The notes beneath the pieces are model-generated. The model was not told where the DNA came from. It did not search any database and saw nothing but the letters and a program-made list of their open reading frames with translations. The position numbers were made by a program, and so were the translations under genes. A stretch of 64,000 nt of DNA from QGON01 sp963691905 (lineage in GTDB: Bacteria > Pseudomonadota > Gammaproteobacteria > Chromatiales > Chromatiaceae), in contig OY829894.1 of assembly GCA_963691905.1 (NCBI GenBank), forward strand, positions 1,116,001 through 1,180,000, read 5' to 3'. This document shows positions 54,738 through 62,600 of this stretch, in pieces (the first letter of the stretch is position 1; every line of letters begins with the position of its first letter).

Positions 54738-56249
54738 ATGGTTGAAACAATCCAGGCACTGACAAACGGCGTTCCGTTGATCAGTCTGCTGATCCTCTCG
54801 CTTCCGATCGGCGCAGCTTTGATCTGGCTGATTCCCGATAGTGGAAGGTCTCGTTGGGTGGTACTTGCGACGGCGCTTGTCGATCTGGTGCTCGCCACCC
54901 TGATACTTCTGGGTTTTGACGCGACACAGAACGGCTTTCAGTTTGTCGAAACAGTGAGCTGGATACCGTCTCTCAATATCCACTACAAAGTGGGCGTGGA
55001 CGGTATTTCTGTGCTGTTCCTGCCTTTAACCGTGCTGCTCTTCCTCGGCGTGATTCTCAGCTCATGGACCAGCGTGCGCACCCTGCCCCGACTCTACTAC
55101 ACACTGCTGTTGCTGCTGGAAAGCGCGACCTTGGGCATTTTTGTCTCCCTCGACACCATACTCTTTTTCCTTTTCTGGGAACTGACGCTGATCCCGCTCT
55201 ATTTTCTCATCAGTTTCTGGGGAACCGGTGCAAACCGCCGTTATGCCGCAGTGAAATATACCCTGTTCATGATGGCTGGCGGCGTGCCGCTGCTATTCGG
55301 ATTCGTGCTGCTAGCCTTCAATCATGCCGAGCTCGCCGGAGCCACCTTGCCCGGCGGTTTGGTCTTCGACATGGAAGCCCTGCTCAGCCAGCCACTGCCC
55401 GCTGAAATGCAGACCCTCATCTTCCTGTTGCTGCTGGCCGGCTTTGCCTTCAAGACGCCGATCTTTCCCTTCCACACCTGGCTACCGGTGGTCGCCATGG
55501 AGGGTCCCATAGCCATCGCAGCGCTAATGACCGGCCTTAAACTCGGTGCTTACGGCATCATCCGCTTTGTTGTGCCCATGGCGCCGGCCGCCGCACAGGA
55601 TTTTCACTGGTTGCTTGCCGGTCTCGGTGTCATCGGCATCCTCTACGGTGCAATGATGGCCATTGCCCAGACCAACCTGCGGCGCATGCTCGCCTACTCA
55701 AGCATCAGTCATGTAGGTCTGGTAATATTGGGTGTCGCCTCATTGAATATCCAGGGTATCCAGGGCGCGCTGTTCCACCTGTTGAACTTCACCATCGTGG
55801 CTGGTGGCCTTTTCATCCTGACCGGTTTTCTGCACCACCGCACCGGTTCCACCGACATCATCAGCCTGGGGGGTGTTGCCCAACGCATGCCACTGCTGAC
55901 CGCGTTCTTCTTCCTTTTTGGACTCGCCAGTATGGGAGTTCCAGGCACCAATGGTTTCCCGGCTGAGTTTCTGGTACTAATCAGCGCCCTTGAAACTCAC
56001 ACCGGCGCCGGTCTGGCAGCACTCTTTGGGGTTGTGCTGAGCGCAGGTTACTTCCTGTCGATCTATCGACGCACCTTTCTGGGCCCCATCACCTCTCCTG
56101 TGGTTGACGAAGCCGTTGATCTCCGCCACCGTGAACTTTTGCTGGTAAGCGTCATGGGACTGCTTATCCTCACAGCAGGACTCTACCCGAATGCAGTGCT
56201 CGACCTGACCCGGGTGGCGAGCGAGCAATGGGTGGCAGGGGTGAGATAA
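54738..56249 (+). CDS. NuoM-like proton-conducting membrane subunit, second copy
   Basis: 503-residue NuoM-like protein and last member of the DAB-type cluster. Channel residues are canonical: Glu in LFFLFWELTLIPLYFLI and Lys in FAFKTPIFPFHTWLPVVAME, with GLKLGAYGIIR. HYKVGVDGISVLFLPL is a typical NuoM N-terminal segment. It is clearly paralogous to the first gene of the cluster (46791-48257), so the complex has two M-type arms flanking an L and an M/N arm. The gap to the preceding gene is 48 bp. Confidence 0.88.
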   Translation: MVETIQALTNGVPLISLLILSLPIGAALIWLIPDSGRSRWVVLATALVDLVLATLILLGFDATQNGFQFVETVSWIPSLNIHYKVGVDGISVLFLPLTVLLFLGVILSSWTSVRTLPRLYYTLLLLLESATLGIFVSLDTILFFLFWELTLIPLYFLISFWGTGANRRYAAVKYTLFMMAGGVPLLFGFVLLAFNHAELAGATLPGGLVFDMEALLSQPLPAEMQTLIFLLLLAGFAFKTPIFPFHTWLPVVAMEGPIAIAALMTGLKLGAYGIIRFVVPMAPAAAQDFHWLLAGLGVIGILYGAMMAIAQTNLRRMLAYSSISHVGLVILGVASLNIQGIQGALFHLLNFTIVAGGLFILTGFLHHRTGSTDIISLGGVAQRMPLLTAFFFLFGLASMGVPGTNGFPAEFLVLISALETHTGAGLAALFGVVLSAGYFLSIYRRTFLGPITSPVVDEAVDLRHRELLLVSVMGLLILTAGLYPNAVLDLTRVASEQWVAGVR

Positions 56250-56317
56250 GTTGGCTTGCTTCGTGCTCCTTCAACGATGCTAGAATCGTCTGGAGAAAGA
56301 CTCATTCGGAGGAGAGC

Positions 56318-56908
56318 ATGCGAACCGTTTCCACCATTACCCTTCTGCTTTTGGCATTTACTGCCCAGGCGGCCCCGTCGTTTCAACTGACAAGCCCCGA
56401 TATCAAAACCGGAACCCTGTTGAACAATGCACAGGTTTTCAATGGATTGGGTTGCACCGGCGGTAATATCTCTCCTCAGCTCAACTGGTCGGGCGCTCCG
56501 GAGAACACAAAGAGTTTCGCCGTAACGGTTTATGACCCCGATGCGCCAACCGGCAGCGGCTGGTGGCACTGGGTAATTTTCAATATTCCCGCCAATGCCG
56601 TTGGACTGGCCCGCAATGCGGGTAACCCAACATCCCATCTGGCACCGGAAAGCAGCGTCCAGAGTCGCACTGACTTCGGCACTGCGGGATTTGGTGGCGC
56701 CTGTCCCCCGAAAGGGCATGGCAAACATCGTTACCAGTTCAAGGTTCATGCCCTGGATATTGAAAGGCTCGACATCGGCCCCGACAGCAGTGGAGCACTG
56801 GCCGGCTACTATCTCAACGCCCACCAGTTGGGCGTGGCGGAGATCGAGGCGATCTATGAGCGAGCAGCGCCACCACCTGTGCCACCGGCGAATTTCAGCG
56901 TGAAATGA
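56318..56908 (+). CDS. YbhB/YbcL family PEBP-like protein, exported
   Basis: 196-residue phosphatidylethanolamine-binding/Raf-kinase-inhibitor-like protein. The signal peptide is TVSTITLLLLAFTAQAA; the ligand pocket signature is YDPDAPTGSGWWHWVIFNIP, followed by GGACPPKGHGKHRYQFKVHA. ATG at 56318 has a perfect GGAGGA site 4 bp upstream and gives a normal signal peptide, although the frame is open to 56228. The function in bacteria is unclear; it may bind a small anionic ligand in the periplasm. The stop overlaps the SprT gene (ATGA). Confidence 0.93.
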   Translation: MRTVSTITLLLLAFTAQAAPSFQLTSPDIKTGTLLNNAQVFNGLGCTGGNISPQLNWSGAPENTKSFAVTVYDPDAPTGSGWWHWVIFNIPANAVGLARNAGNPTSHLAPESSVQSRTDFGTAGFGGACPPKGHGKHRYQFKVHALDIERLDIGPDSSGALAGYYLNAHQLGVAEIEAIYERAAPPPVPPANFSVK

Positions 56909-57456
56909 GTCGATTCAGACAATTGGAGCAGGCAAGCGCCAAGACAATCGACAAGTTACAGCGAACCGTGCTGGCCCGTACCAAAGCCCTGCTGGAACAG
57001 TCTGGCCACCACTTTGGGCAGCCAGTCCCCGAGGTGGAAATCAATTTCGAACTGAAGGGCCAGGCCGCTGGAATGGTGCGTTTTCCCGCCTTTGGCAAGC
57101 CGCAAATCCGTTACAACGCCCTTCTCCTGAATGAAAATGCCGATGATTTCCTCAAACGGACAGTTCCTCATGAAGTGGCCCATGTCATCGCCCGCGCATA
57201 TCACAGCAGAAATATCCGTCCTCACGGCACCGAGTGGCAGTCAATCATGCACTTTTTTGGCGCTGAGGCGAGCCGCTGTCACAGTTACGATACACAACGC
57301 GCCTCGACCAGGAAGCTCCAACAGTTTCGCTATGCCTGTAGCTGTAGCGAACATCTGTTGAGCAGCATCCGGCATAAGCGAAGCCTGGCCGGACAGCGTT
57401 ATAACTGTCGAAAGTGCAAAAATCCACTAAAGTTGGTGGTAAGCACCGATGAGTGA
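56905..57456 (+). CDS. sprT: SprT-family zinc metalloprotease
   Basis: 183-residue SprT-like protein. The zinc-protease motif HEVAH has His89 and His93 with catalytic Glu90, and HGTEWQSIMHFFG supplies the third ligand. A C-terminal zinc ribbon contains CSCSEH and CRKCKNP. In eukaryotes the related Spartan/SPRTN cleaves DNA-protein crosslinks; the bacterial role is less defined. ATG overlaps the stop of the PEBP-like gene, suggesting coupling. Confidence 0.93.
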   Translation: MSRFRQLEQASAKTIDKLQRTVLARTKALLEQSGHHFGQPVPEVEINFELKGQAAGMVRFPAFGKPQIRYNALLLNENADDFLKRTVPHEVAHVIARAYHSRNIRPHGTEWQSIMHFFGAEASRCHSYDTQRASTRKLQQFRYACSCSEHLLSSIRHKRSLAGQRYNCRKCKNPLKLVVSTDE

Positions 57457-57465
57457 GATAACCTT

Positions 57466-57771
57466 TTGAAAACCTTGCTGGCAGCCCTGCTTCTGACGCT
57501 ATTTTCTGAGCAGACCTATGCTTTTTTCTGCTTTACCTTCAGTGGCGGAGAGAGGCATCACCGACAGAGGGCATGGTTACCGCCTGCCTATTTTCCACCT
57601 GCCCCCCTTAGTCCGAGCTATCCGTTGGAGAGTAATCCTCTGCCACCCCCGATCCGCCCGGCACAAAAACCCGTCGAGCAGGAGGTGGAGATCATCAATG
57701 GCTATCGCTTTCGAGCGCTTGGTAGAAACCGCACTAACGAACAGGCTAAAATCCCCCGTCTCAACCATTAA
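57466..57771 (+). CDS. Small Pro-rich exported hypothetical protein
   Basis: 101-residue product from a TTG start at 57466, 9 bp after the sprT stop. It has a clear signal peptide (LLAALLLTLFSEQTYAF) and a Pro-rich mature part (LPPAYFPPAPLSPSYP, NPLPPPIRPAQKP), ending in the short YRFRALGRNR segment. No domain is recognised. The combination resembles small periplasmic or outer-membrane linked proteins of unknown role. The start is supported by the signal peptide rather than by a strong ribosome site. Confidence 0.65.
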   Translation: MKTLLAALLLTLFSEQTYAFFCFTFSGGERHHRQRAWLPPAYFPPAPLSPSYPLESNPLPPPIRPAQKPVEQEVEIINGYRFRALGRNRTNEQAKIPRLNH

Positions 57772-57815
57772 AATCATCTGATCATTTTTTAGAAAGCATA
57801 CTTTAGGAGTTTTCC

Positions 57816-59225
57816 GTGGCAGAAAAGAACGTTGATGTTGCCATCATCGGTTCCGGCACCGCCGGTCTGAACGCAACCAGTAAGGTCGGTCCTGCCGGCA
57901 AGAGTTTTGTGCTGATCAACGGCGGAGAGCCAGGCACCACCTGCGCACGGGTCGGCTGCATGCCCTCGAAGGCACTGATTCAGGTGGCTGAGGACTACCA
58001 TCGGCGCACCCATCTAGGCCGTTACGGGGTGGATGGCCACGAAGAGTTGACCATCGATATTCCCGAAGCGCTGGAGCATGTACAGGATATGCGGGACAAC
58101 TTCGTCGACCGGGTACTCTCCAACAGCACCGACAACATGGGCGATAAGTTTATCGAGGCCTATGCAAAATTCGTCGACCCCCATACCCTGGAACTCGATA
58201 ACGGCGACCGCATCCATGCAGAGAAGATCGTTATCGCCACCGGCTCACGTCCGGTAGTGCCAAAGGCCTGGCAGGCATTCGGCAACAAAGTGATGACCAC
58301 CGACAGCTTCTTCGAGCTGGAGAATCTCCCCGAATCCATGGCCATCGTAGGACTGGGTGTGATCGGCCTCGAACTGGGTCAATCCATCAGCCGTCTCGGT
58401 GTCGATGTCACCGGTTTCGACCTCGCGGAGCAGATCGGTGGAATCACTGACCCTGAAGTCAGTAATGTCGCTTTGGAGATCATGCGTCGGGAATTCCCCA
58501 TTCACCTCGGCAAGGCGGTGGAAATTAGCGCAGAAGGTGACAAACTGCAGGTCACTGCCGGTGACACCTCAGTGGTGGTGGACAAGGTACTGATCAGCAT
58601 GGGCCGAAAACCCAACGTGGACAATCTGGCGCTGGAAAACGCCGGTATCGAACTGGATGAACACGGTGTCCCCCACTACAACCCCAATACCATGCAGATT
58701 GGCGACTCCCATATCTTTATCGCCGGTGACATGAACGGTGACCGTCAGATCCTGCACGAAGCCGGCGACGAGGGAAAGATCGCCGGTTACAATGCGGCCA
58801 ATGACACGGTGCAGGGTTTCAAACGTAAGGTTCCCCTGGCGATCACCTTCTCGGACCCCAACATCTGCCTGGCGGGGGCGCGTTTTTCGGAGCTTGATCC
58901 GGAAACCACCGCCATCGGCGAGGTACGCCTGAATCCGGTTGGCCGCGCCATGATCATGGGGCAGAATCGAGGCATCATCCGGGTCTACGGCGACAAGGCC
59001 ACCGGCCGGATGCTGGGGGTAGAGATGATTAGCGTGCGGGGAGAAAACCTCGGGCACCTGCTGAATTGGGCGATTACCCAGGAACTGAGCGTCGGCGATC
59101 TGCTACGCATGCCCTTCTATCACCCCGTGATCGAAGAGGCATTACAGGCAGCGCTCAACAACCTCTATGCCAAGGTCGAAAGCAAAAACGCAGGGCCGAT
59201 CAAGGAGTTGATTCCGCTGGATTAG
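57816..59225 (+). CDS. Dihydrolipoamide dehydrogenase-like flavoprotein
   Basis: 469-residue pyridine nucleotide-disulphide oxidoreductase. The FAD site is VAIIGSGTAGLNA. The redox disulphide is Cys43-Cys48 in TTCARVGCMPSK, the NAD fold is IVGLGVIGLELGQ, the second FAD motif is HIFIAGDMNGDRQI, and the C-terminal His-Glu pair is H436-P-V-I-E440. All catalytic parts of Lpd are present. The redox box differs from the classical GGTCLNVGCIPSK, so a relative of Lpd is possible. GTG at 57816 has AGGAG 7 bp upstream. No 2-oxoacid dehydrogenase or lipoyl-protein gene is adjacent, so the partner is unknown. Confidence 0.9.
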   Translation: MAEKNVDVAIIGSGTAGLNATSKVGPAGKSFVLINGGEPGTTCARVGCMPSKALIQVAEDYHRRTHLGRYGVDGHEELTIDIPEALEHVQDMRDNFVDRVLSNSTDNMGDKFIEAYAKFVDPHTLELDNGDRIHAEKIVIATGSRPVVPKAWQAFGNKVMTTDSFFELENLPESMAIVGLGVIGLELGQSISRLGVDVTGFDLAEQIGGITDPEVSNVALEIMRREFPIHLGKAVEISAEGDKLQVTAGDTSVVVDKVLISMGRKPNVDNLALENAGIELDEHGVPHYNPNTMQIGDSHIFIAGDMNGDRQILHEAGDEGKIAGYNAANDTVQGFKRKVPLAITFSDPNICLAGARFSELDPETTAIGEVRLNPVGRAMIMGQNRGIIRVYGDKATGRMLGVEMISVRGENLGHLLNWAITQELSVGDLLRMPFYHPVIEEALQAALNNLYAKVESKNAGPIKELIPLD

Positions 59226-59247
59226 TCCTGGCGTAAAAGCGGGGTTG

Positions 59248-59271
59248 CCGGTTCCGCTACGCTTGAACCGG
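59248..59271. repeat. REP-like palindrome copy C
   Basis: CCGGTTC/GAACCGG arms around CGCTACGCTT, followed by CCTACGCC; same core as 40071-40094. It sits between the convergent flavoprotein and deacetylase-like genes, and may serve as a bidirectional transcript end. Confidence 0.8.
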
Positions 59272-59282
59272 CCTACGCCCCC

Positions 59283-60287
59283 TTACGGTTTCATGCCTTT
59301 GAAATTCTGGAAAGTCACCGGCTCGACCTCCGGGTGTGCCTGCAGAAACGCTTCGAGTTTTTTCAGTGAATAGGGACTCATCGCCTTGGGGTGTCCCATC
59401 ACGTTGAAGATCGGCTCGCGTCCGGAGGCCAGCAGACTCCTATAGGACTTCTCCAGCAGGCCAGCCTTTACGCCATCGATGGAGGTGACGGTGTTGGTGA
59501 CCTTGGTCAGAAGCGCCCGGTAGTAAGCGGCATTGGCCACCATGGCAGCGCCATCGCCATAGGGCTTGAAATCCCCCCGCGCAAACTTTTTGATGAATAC
59601 CATCTTCCAGTAAAAGGAGGGCCAGACCCTGCAGGCCGTGATGGGAATCTCCAGAAAACGTCCCCGCTCCACTTCTTTGACCGGATCACTTTCGAACCGC
59701 CAGAGAGTCTTTTTCGGTGCGCCACGAAAATCAAAACCCCGTATATCGTCCGGCGACATACCCTCTTCGTAGACTGTACTGTCGAGCCAGATACCCTGAT
59801 TCTGGAGCGCGTCGCCGATATGGTCGAAGGGCTGCATGCACCAGCCGCCGGCACGGTAGGCAAAAATCGAGTCGCCCACGATATCGGTCAGCGCTTTTTT
59901 ATAACGCACGACGATCTCTTCGACCGCCCCGGGTGCATAGTCATGCAGACGGTAGCGACTCGTGTCGATCCGCCAGCCGCCATCCACGTACTCCGTATCC
60001 TCCCAGTGGGGGTGGATATGCAATTGCACATCATGCCCATCCTTCGTGAGCCGGTGAAGTTGCTCACTGATAACAGCGTAATCCTGCTGCAAAACATCAT
60101 CATCAGACGCTGCACGCTTCAGCTTGTCCAGATACCCGGCATCCACAAAAAGCGTCAGCTTGGCACCAAAACGATCGACCAGTTTTGCCAATTCATCGAT
60201 GGGATGGATCATGCAATTGTGGACACTGCCCACTTCCCGACCAAAGAACAGCTCATAATCCAGGGTAATAAGCAGACGCGTGCCCAT
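59283..60287 (-). CDS. Polysaccharide deacetylase-like protein
   Basis: 334-residue protein resembling carbohydrate esterase 4/NodB-type TIM-barrel deacetylases: LLITLDYELFFGRE holds the candidate catalytic or metal Asp, GHDVQLHIHPHWED is an HxH-type metal motif (with preceding Gln-Leu), and YRAGGWCMQP resembles the RxGGW motif. No signal peptide is visible, so it may act on a cytoplasmic or lipid-linked sugar. ATG at 60287 is used; TTG at 60290 is immediately upstream. It converges with the flavoprotein gene across a REP element. The substrate is unknown. Confidence 0.78.
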   Translation of the reverse strand: MGTRLLITLDYELFFGREVGSVHNCMIHPIDELAKLVDRFGAKLTLFVDAGYLDKLKRAASDDDVLQQDYAVISEQLHRLTKDGHDVQLHIHPHWEDTEYVDGGWRIDTSRYRLHDYAPGAVEEIVVRYKKALTDIVGDSIFAYRAGGWCMQPFDHIGDALQNQGIWLDSTVYEEGMSPDDIRGFDFRGAPKKTLWRFESDPVKEVERGRFLEIPITACRVWPSFYWKMVFIKKFARGDFKPYGDGAAMVANAAYYRALLTKVTNTVTSIDGVKAGLLEKSYRSLLASGREPIFNVMGHPKAMSPYSLKKLEAFLQAHPEVEPVTFQNFKGMKP

Positions 60288-60355
60288 CAAAAACTATCCG
60301 TACCAACCAAATCGGTCATTATCGCAAAACTTACCGCTTCCTGGGCAAATTTTTG

Positions 60356-61330
60356 TCACGCGTCTGCCAGGAATATCGCCCGGCGCGGAGCAGGCAGGCC
60401 TTCAACGGTAAGTGACGCATCCTCTGGGTCGAGATAGTCCACCAGAGACTCAAACTGCATCCATTCAGTGGAGCGCTGCTCCTCCACAGAGGTTCGGCCC
60501 ACATCGATCAGACGGATATTGCGAAACCCCGCGCGCCGCAACCAGCTCTCAAGGGTTGCAGGCGAGGGCAGAAACCAGACGTTGCGCATCTTGGCGTAAC
60601 GTCCTTCCGGCACCAGCACCTCCCACGGTCCCCCTTCGATGACCAAGGTCTCCAGCACCAGCTCCCCACCCTTGCGCAGACAGCCTTTCAGTTCCGACAG
60701 ATGCGCAAATGGGGAACGGCGATGGTAGAGAACCCCCATGGAAAAAACCGTATCGAAAGCCTGTAGATTGGGGGGCAGATCCTCGATACCCAGGGGTAGC
60801 ACCTCCACCGGGAATTGTCGTCCCAGGAAGTGACGGACCGCCTCGAACTGTTTGACGAAAAGCTGTGTGGGATCGATGCCGATCACCTGCCGGGCGCCCT
60901 CCCCAACCATGCGCCAGCAGTGGTAGCCGTTACCACAGCCCACATCCAGCACCAACCGATCCCGCAAAGGTTGGATGTGCTCTTGCAGGCGCGCCCATTT
61001 CCAGTCTGATCGCCACTCTGTGTCAATCCTGATACCAAAAATATCAAATGGCCCTTTGCGCCAGGGATGAAGCTGTTTCAACAGACCTGCGATCTCCTGC
61101 CGAATCTCCTCGTCACAGACCTGCTCCGTCCTGATAGTCACTGCACTGGAGGTAAGATCGATCTGTAATGGTTTGATGGAAGGCAGTGCGGCGATCGCCT
61201 CAGACCACTTCTGCATATCACCGTGGGAGCGCTCCCTCCAGACAGATTCAACCTGTGCTGGCAACAGCTCCAGCCAACGCCCCAAGGGGGTTCTCATCAG
61301 CGGCGCCATCCACTGCCAATCGCTGTTCAT
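60356..61330 (-). CDS. cmoB: tRNA U34 carboxymethyltransferase CmoB
   Basis: Transfers the carboxymethyl group of carboxy-SAM to 5-hydroxyuridine at the wobble position of tRNA, giving cmo5U. The 324-residue product (E. coli 323) closely follows the E. coli sequence: WRKGPFDIFGIRIDTEWRSD, LDVGCGNGYHCWRMVGEGAR, GIDPTQLFVKQFEAVR, FDTVFSMGVLYHRRSP and TEWMQFESLVDYLDP. The start at 61330 (MNSDWQW) overlaps the cmoA stop by 4 bp and agrees with the family; the frame is open to 61363. Confidence 0.97.
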   Translation of the reverse strand: MNSDWQWMAPLMRTPLGRWLELLPAQVESVWRERSHGDMQKWSEAIAALPSIKPLQIDLTSSAVTIRTEQVCDEEIRQEIAGLLKQLHPWRKGPFDIFGIRIDTEWRSDWKWARLQEHIQPLRDRLVLDVGCGNGYHCWRMVGEGARQVIGIDPTQLFVKQFEAVRHFLGRQFPVEVLPLGIEDLPPNLQAFDTVFSMGVLYHRRSPFAHLSELKGCLRKGGELVLETLVIEGGPWEVLVPEGRYAKMRNVWFLPSPATLESWLRRAGFRNIRLIDVGRTSVEEQRSTEWMQFESLVDYLDPEDASLTVEGLPAPRRAIFLADA

Positions 61331-62052
61331 TTGATCGCCAGCAGAGAGACAAAATTGAAACATTGAAACCAGACTTCCACGGTATTGAAACCCGCTTGAA
61401 ACAATCTGTCCTGGTGGGTGGCCAGGGTTTCGGGAAGCAGCACATTCTCCAGGGCGGTGCGCTTCTGGCTGATCTCCAGATCCGAGTAACCCTGGCCTTT
61501 TTTGAAGGCATGGTGCATGTCGGTGAAAAGTGCCTGCGCCTGGGGTTTTCCCAAGGCAATCTTTTCCGACAACACCAAAATTCCACTCGGCAGCATACCG
61601 TCAAAGATATGTTGTAACAGTCCGGAGCGCCGCTCCGGCGGCACGAACTGGAGGGTAAAATTGAGCACTACCATGGAGGCTTTCTCTACCCTGATATCCT
61701 GAATATCGGCACACACAAAATCCACAGGCGCCTTTCCGGTATCGGCCTCAAGAAACTCTCTGGCCCGTGCCAGCATGGCGGGAGAGTTGTCCACTGCAAT
61801 AACACGGCAATCCCTGTCACCGATGCCTGATCGCATGGCCAAGGCAGCGGCACCCAAAGAGCAGCCCAAATCGTAGCAAAGGCTTCCAGACTGTACCCGC
61901 CGGGCTGCCAGGGTGGCGATCATATTGATGATGGTTGCGTAACCCGGGACCGAACGCTGAATCATGTCAGGGAAGACACCTGCCACCGCCTCATCGAAAA
62001 CAAAGTCGGTGACCAGTGCCTGGTGGGTTGCGTAGATTTTATCCTTAGCCAT
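61327..62052 (-). CDS. cmoA: Carboxy-SAM synthase CmoA
   Basis: Makes carboxy-S-adenosylmethionine from SAM and prephenate for CmoB. The 241-residue form matches E. coli CmoA (247) in FDEAVAGVFPDMIQRSVPGY, LCYDLGCSLGAAALAMRSG, IAVDNSPAMLARAREFLEA, ASMVVLNFTLQFVPPERRS and WFQCFNFVSLLAIK. ATG at 62052 places the FDE motif at residue 19, as in E. coli; an upstream GTG at 62082 would add 10 residues. It is translationally coupled to cmoB. Confidence 0.97.
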   Translation of the reverse strand: MAKDKIYATHQALVTDFVFDEAVAGVFPDMIQRSVPGYATIINMIATLAARRVQSGSLCYDLGCSLGAAALAMRSGIGDRDCRVIAVDNSPAMLARAREFLEADTGKAPVDFVCADIQDIRVEKASMVVLNFTLQFVPPERRSGLLQHIFDGMLPSGILVLSEKIALGKPQAQALFTDMHHAFKKGQGYSDLEISQKRTALENVLLPETLATHQDRLFQAGFNTVEVWFQCFNFVSLLAIK

Positions 62053-62125
62053 TACTGTCTTGTATTCAACCGATACACTCACTTTCCAGAGGCGCCCTTG
62101 GGACGACCAGAGTCATTGTGCCGTT

Positions 62126-62211
62126 GTCATCTCGACCGCAGGGAGAGATCTCAAACTACTCTGCTATCAACGAGTGACTATCAGGAGATTTCTCCCTACA
62201 GTCGAAATGAC
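62126..62211. repeat. Long imperfect palindrome (MITE/REP-like)
   Basis: Two 27-base arms: GTCATCTCGACCGCAGGGAG followed by AGATCTC (62126-62152), and GAGATTTCTCCCTACAGTCG followed by AAATGAC (62185-62211). The spacer is 32 bp. The motif GTCATTTCGACCGNAGGGAG is a widely dispersed bacterial intergenic repeat. It lies between divergent cmoA and the small Cys protein gene. Confidence 0.75.
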
Positions 62212-62315
62212 ATTATTCTGAGGTCTCTGAAAATTTTCAGACCTGCATTTTACGCTGATTTCCACTTGAGTGATGCATTCGAATAGAATGCCTATAACAG
62301 TGGAAGGAGTATCCC

Positions 62316-62600
62316 ATGGGCCTGTTTGACTTTCTTTTGACCAACCAGATGAAACGCGACAAGATCGCCACTGAGATAGGCCTGAAGACAGGCATCTTCG
62401 TTGAATGCCCAATTTGCCGGGATGTCACGGAAGCGCCAAATCACGAAGCCTTCAGGGAACAGACCGAGGTCTATGTCAGGACGCTGGTGGCGAATCGGGA
62501 TGGACAGACGAAATTATTCGGCAATGACGAAACAGAGATGATCCGCACTATCGCAGAGGTCGGAAAAAAACTGCCTTACAACTGTATGTGTCACATTTAG
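62316..62600 (+). CDS. Small Cys-motif protein of unknown function
   Basis: 94-residue soluble protein. ATG at 62316 follows an excellent GGAAGGAG ribosome site. It contains VECPICRDVTEAP (CxxC) and ends in YNCMCHI, so four Cys could bind one zinc or form two disulphides. The N-terminus MGLFDFLLTNQMKRDKI is amphipathic. No family is recognised. Its stop overlaps the stop of the convergent MFS gene by 4 bp. Confidence 0.78.
   Translation: MGLFDFLLTNQMKRDKIATEIGLKTGIFVECPICRDVTEAPNHEAFREQTEVYVRTLVANRDGQTKLFGNDETEMIRTIAEVGKKLPYNCMCHI

Noticed and set aside
46791..56249. Reading the NuoM/L/N-like genes as a respiratory complex I operon
   Set aside because: No NADH-binding, iron-sulfur or quinone-site subunits are present and DabA lies inside the cluster.
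59391..60437. 348-codon open frame opposite the deacetylase-like gene
   Set aside because: The minus-strand gene has recognisable metal-site motifs; this frame has none.
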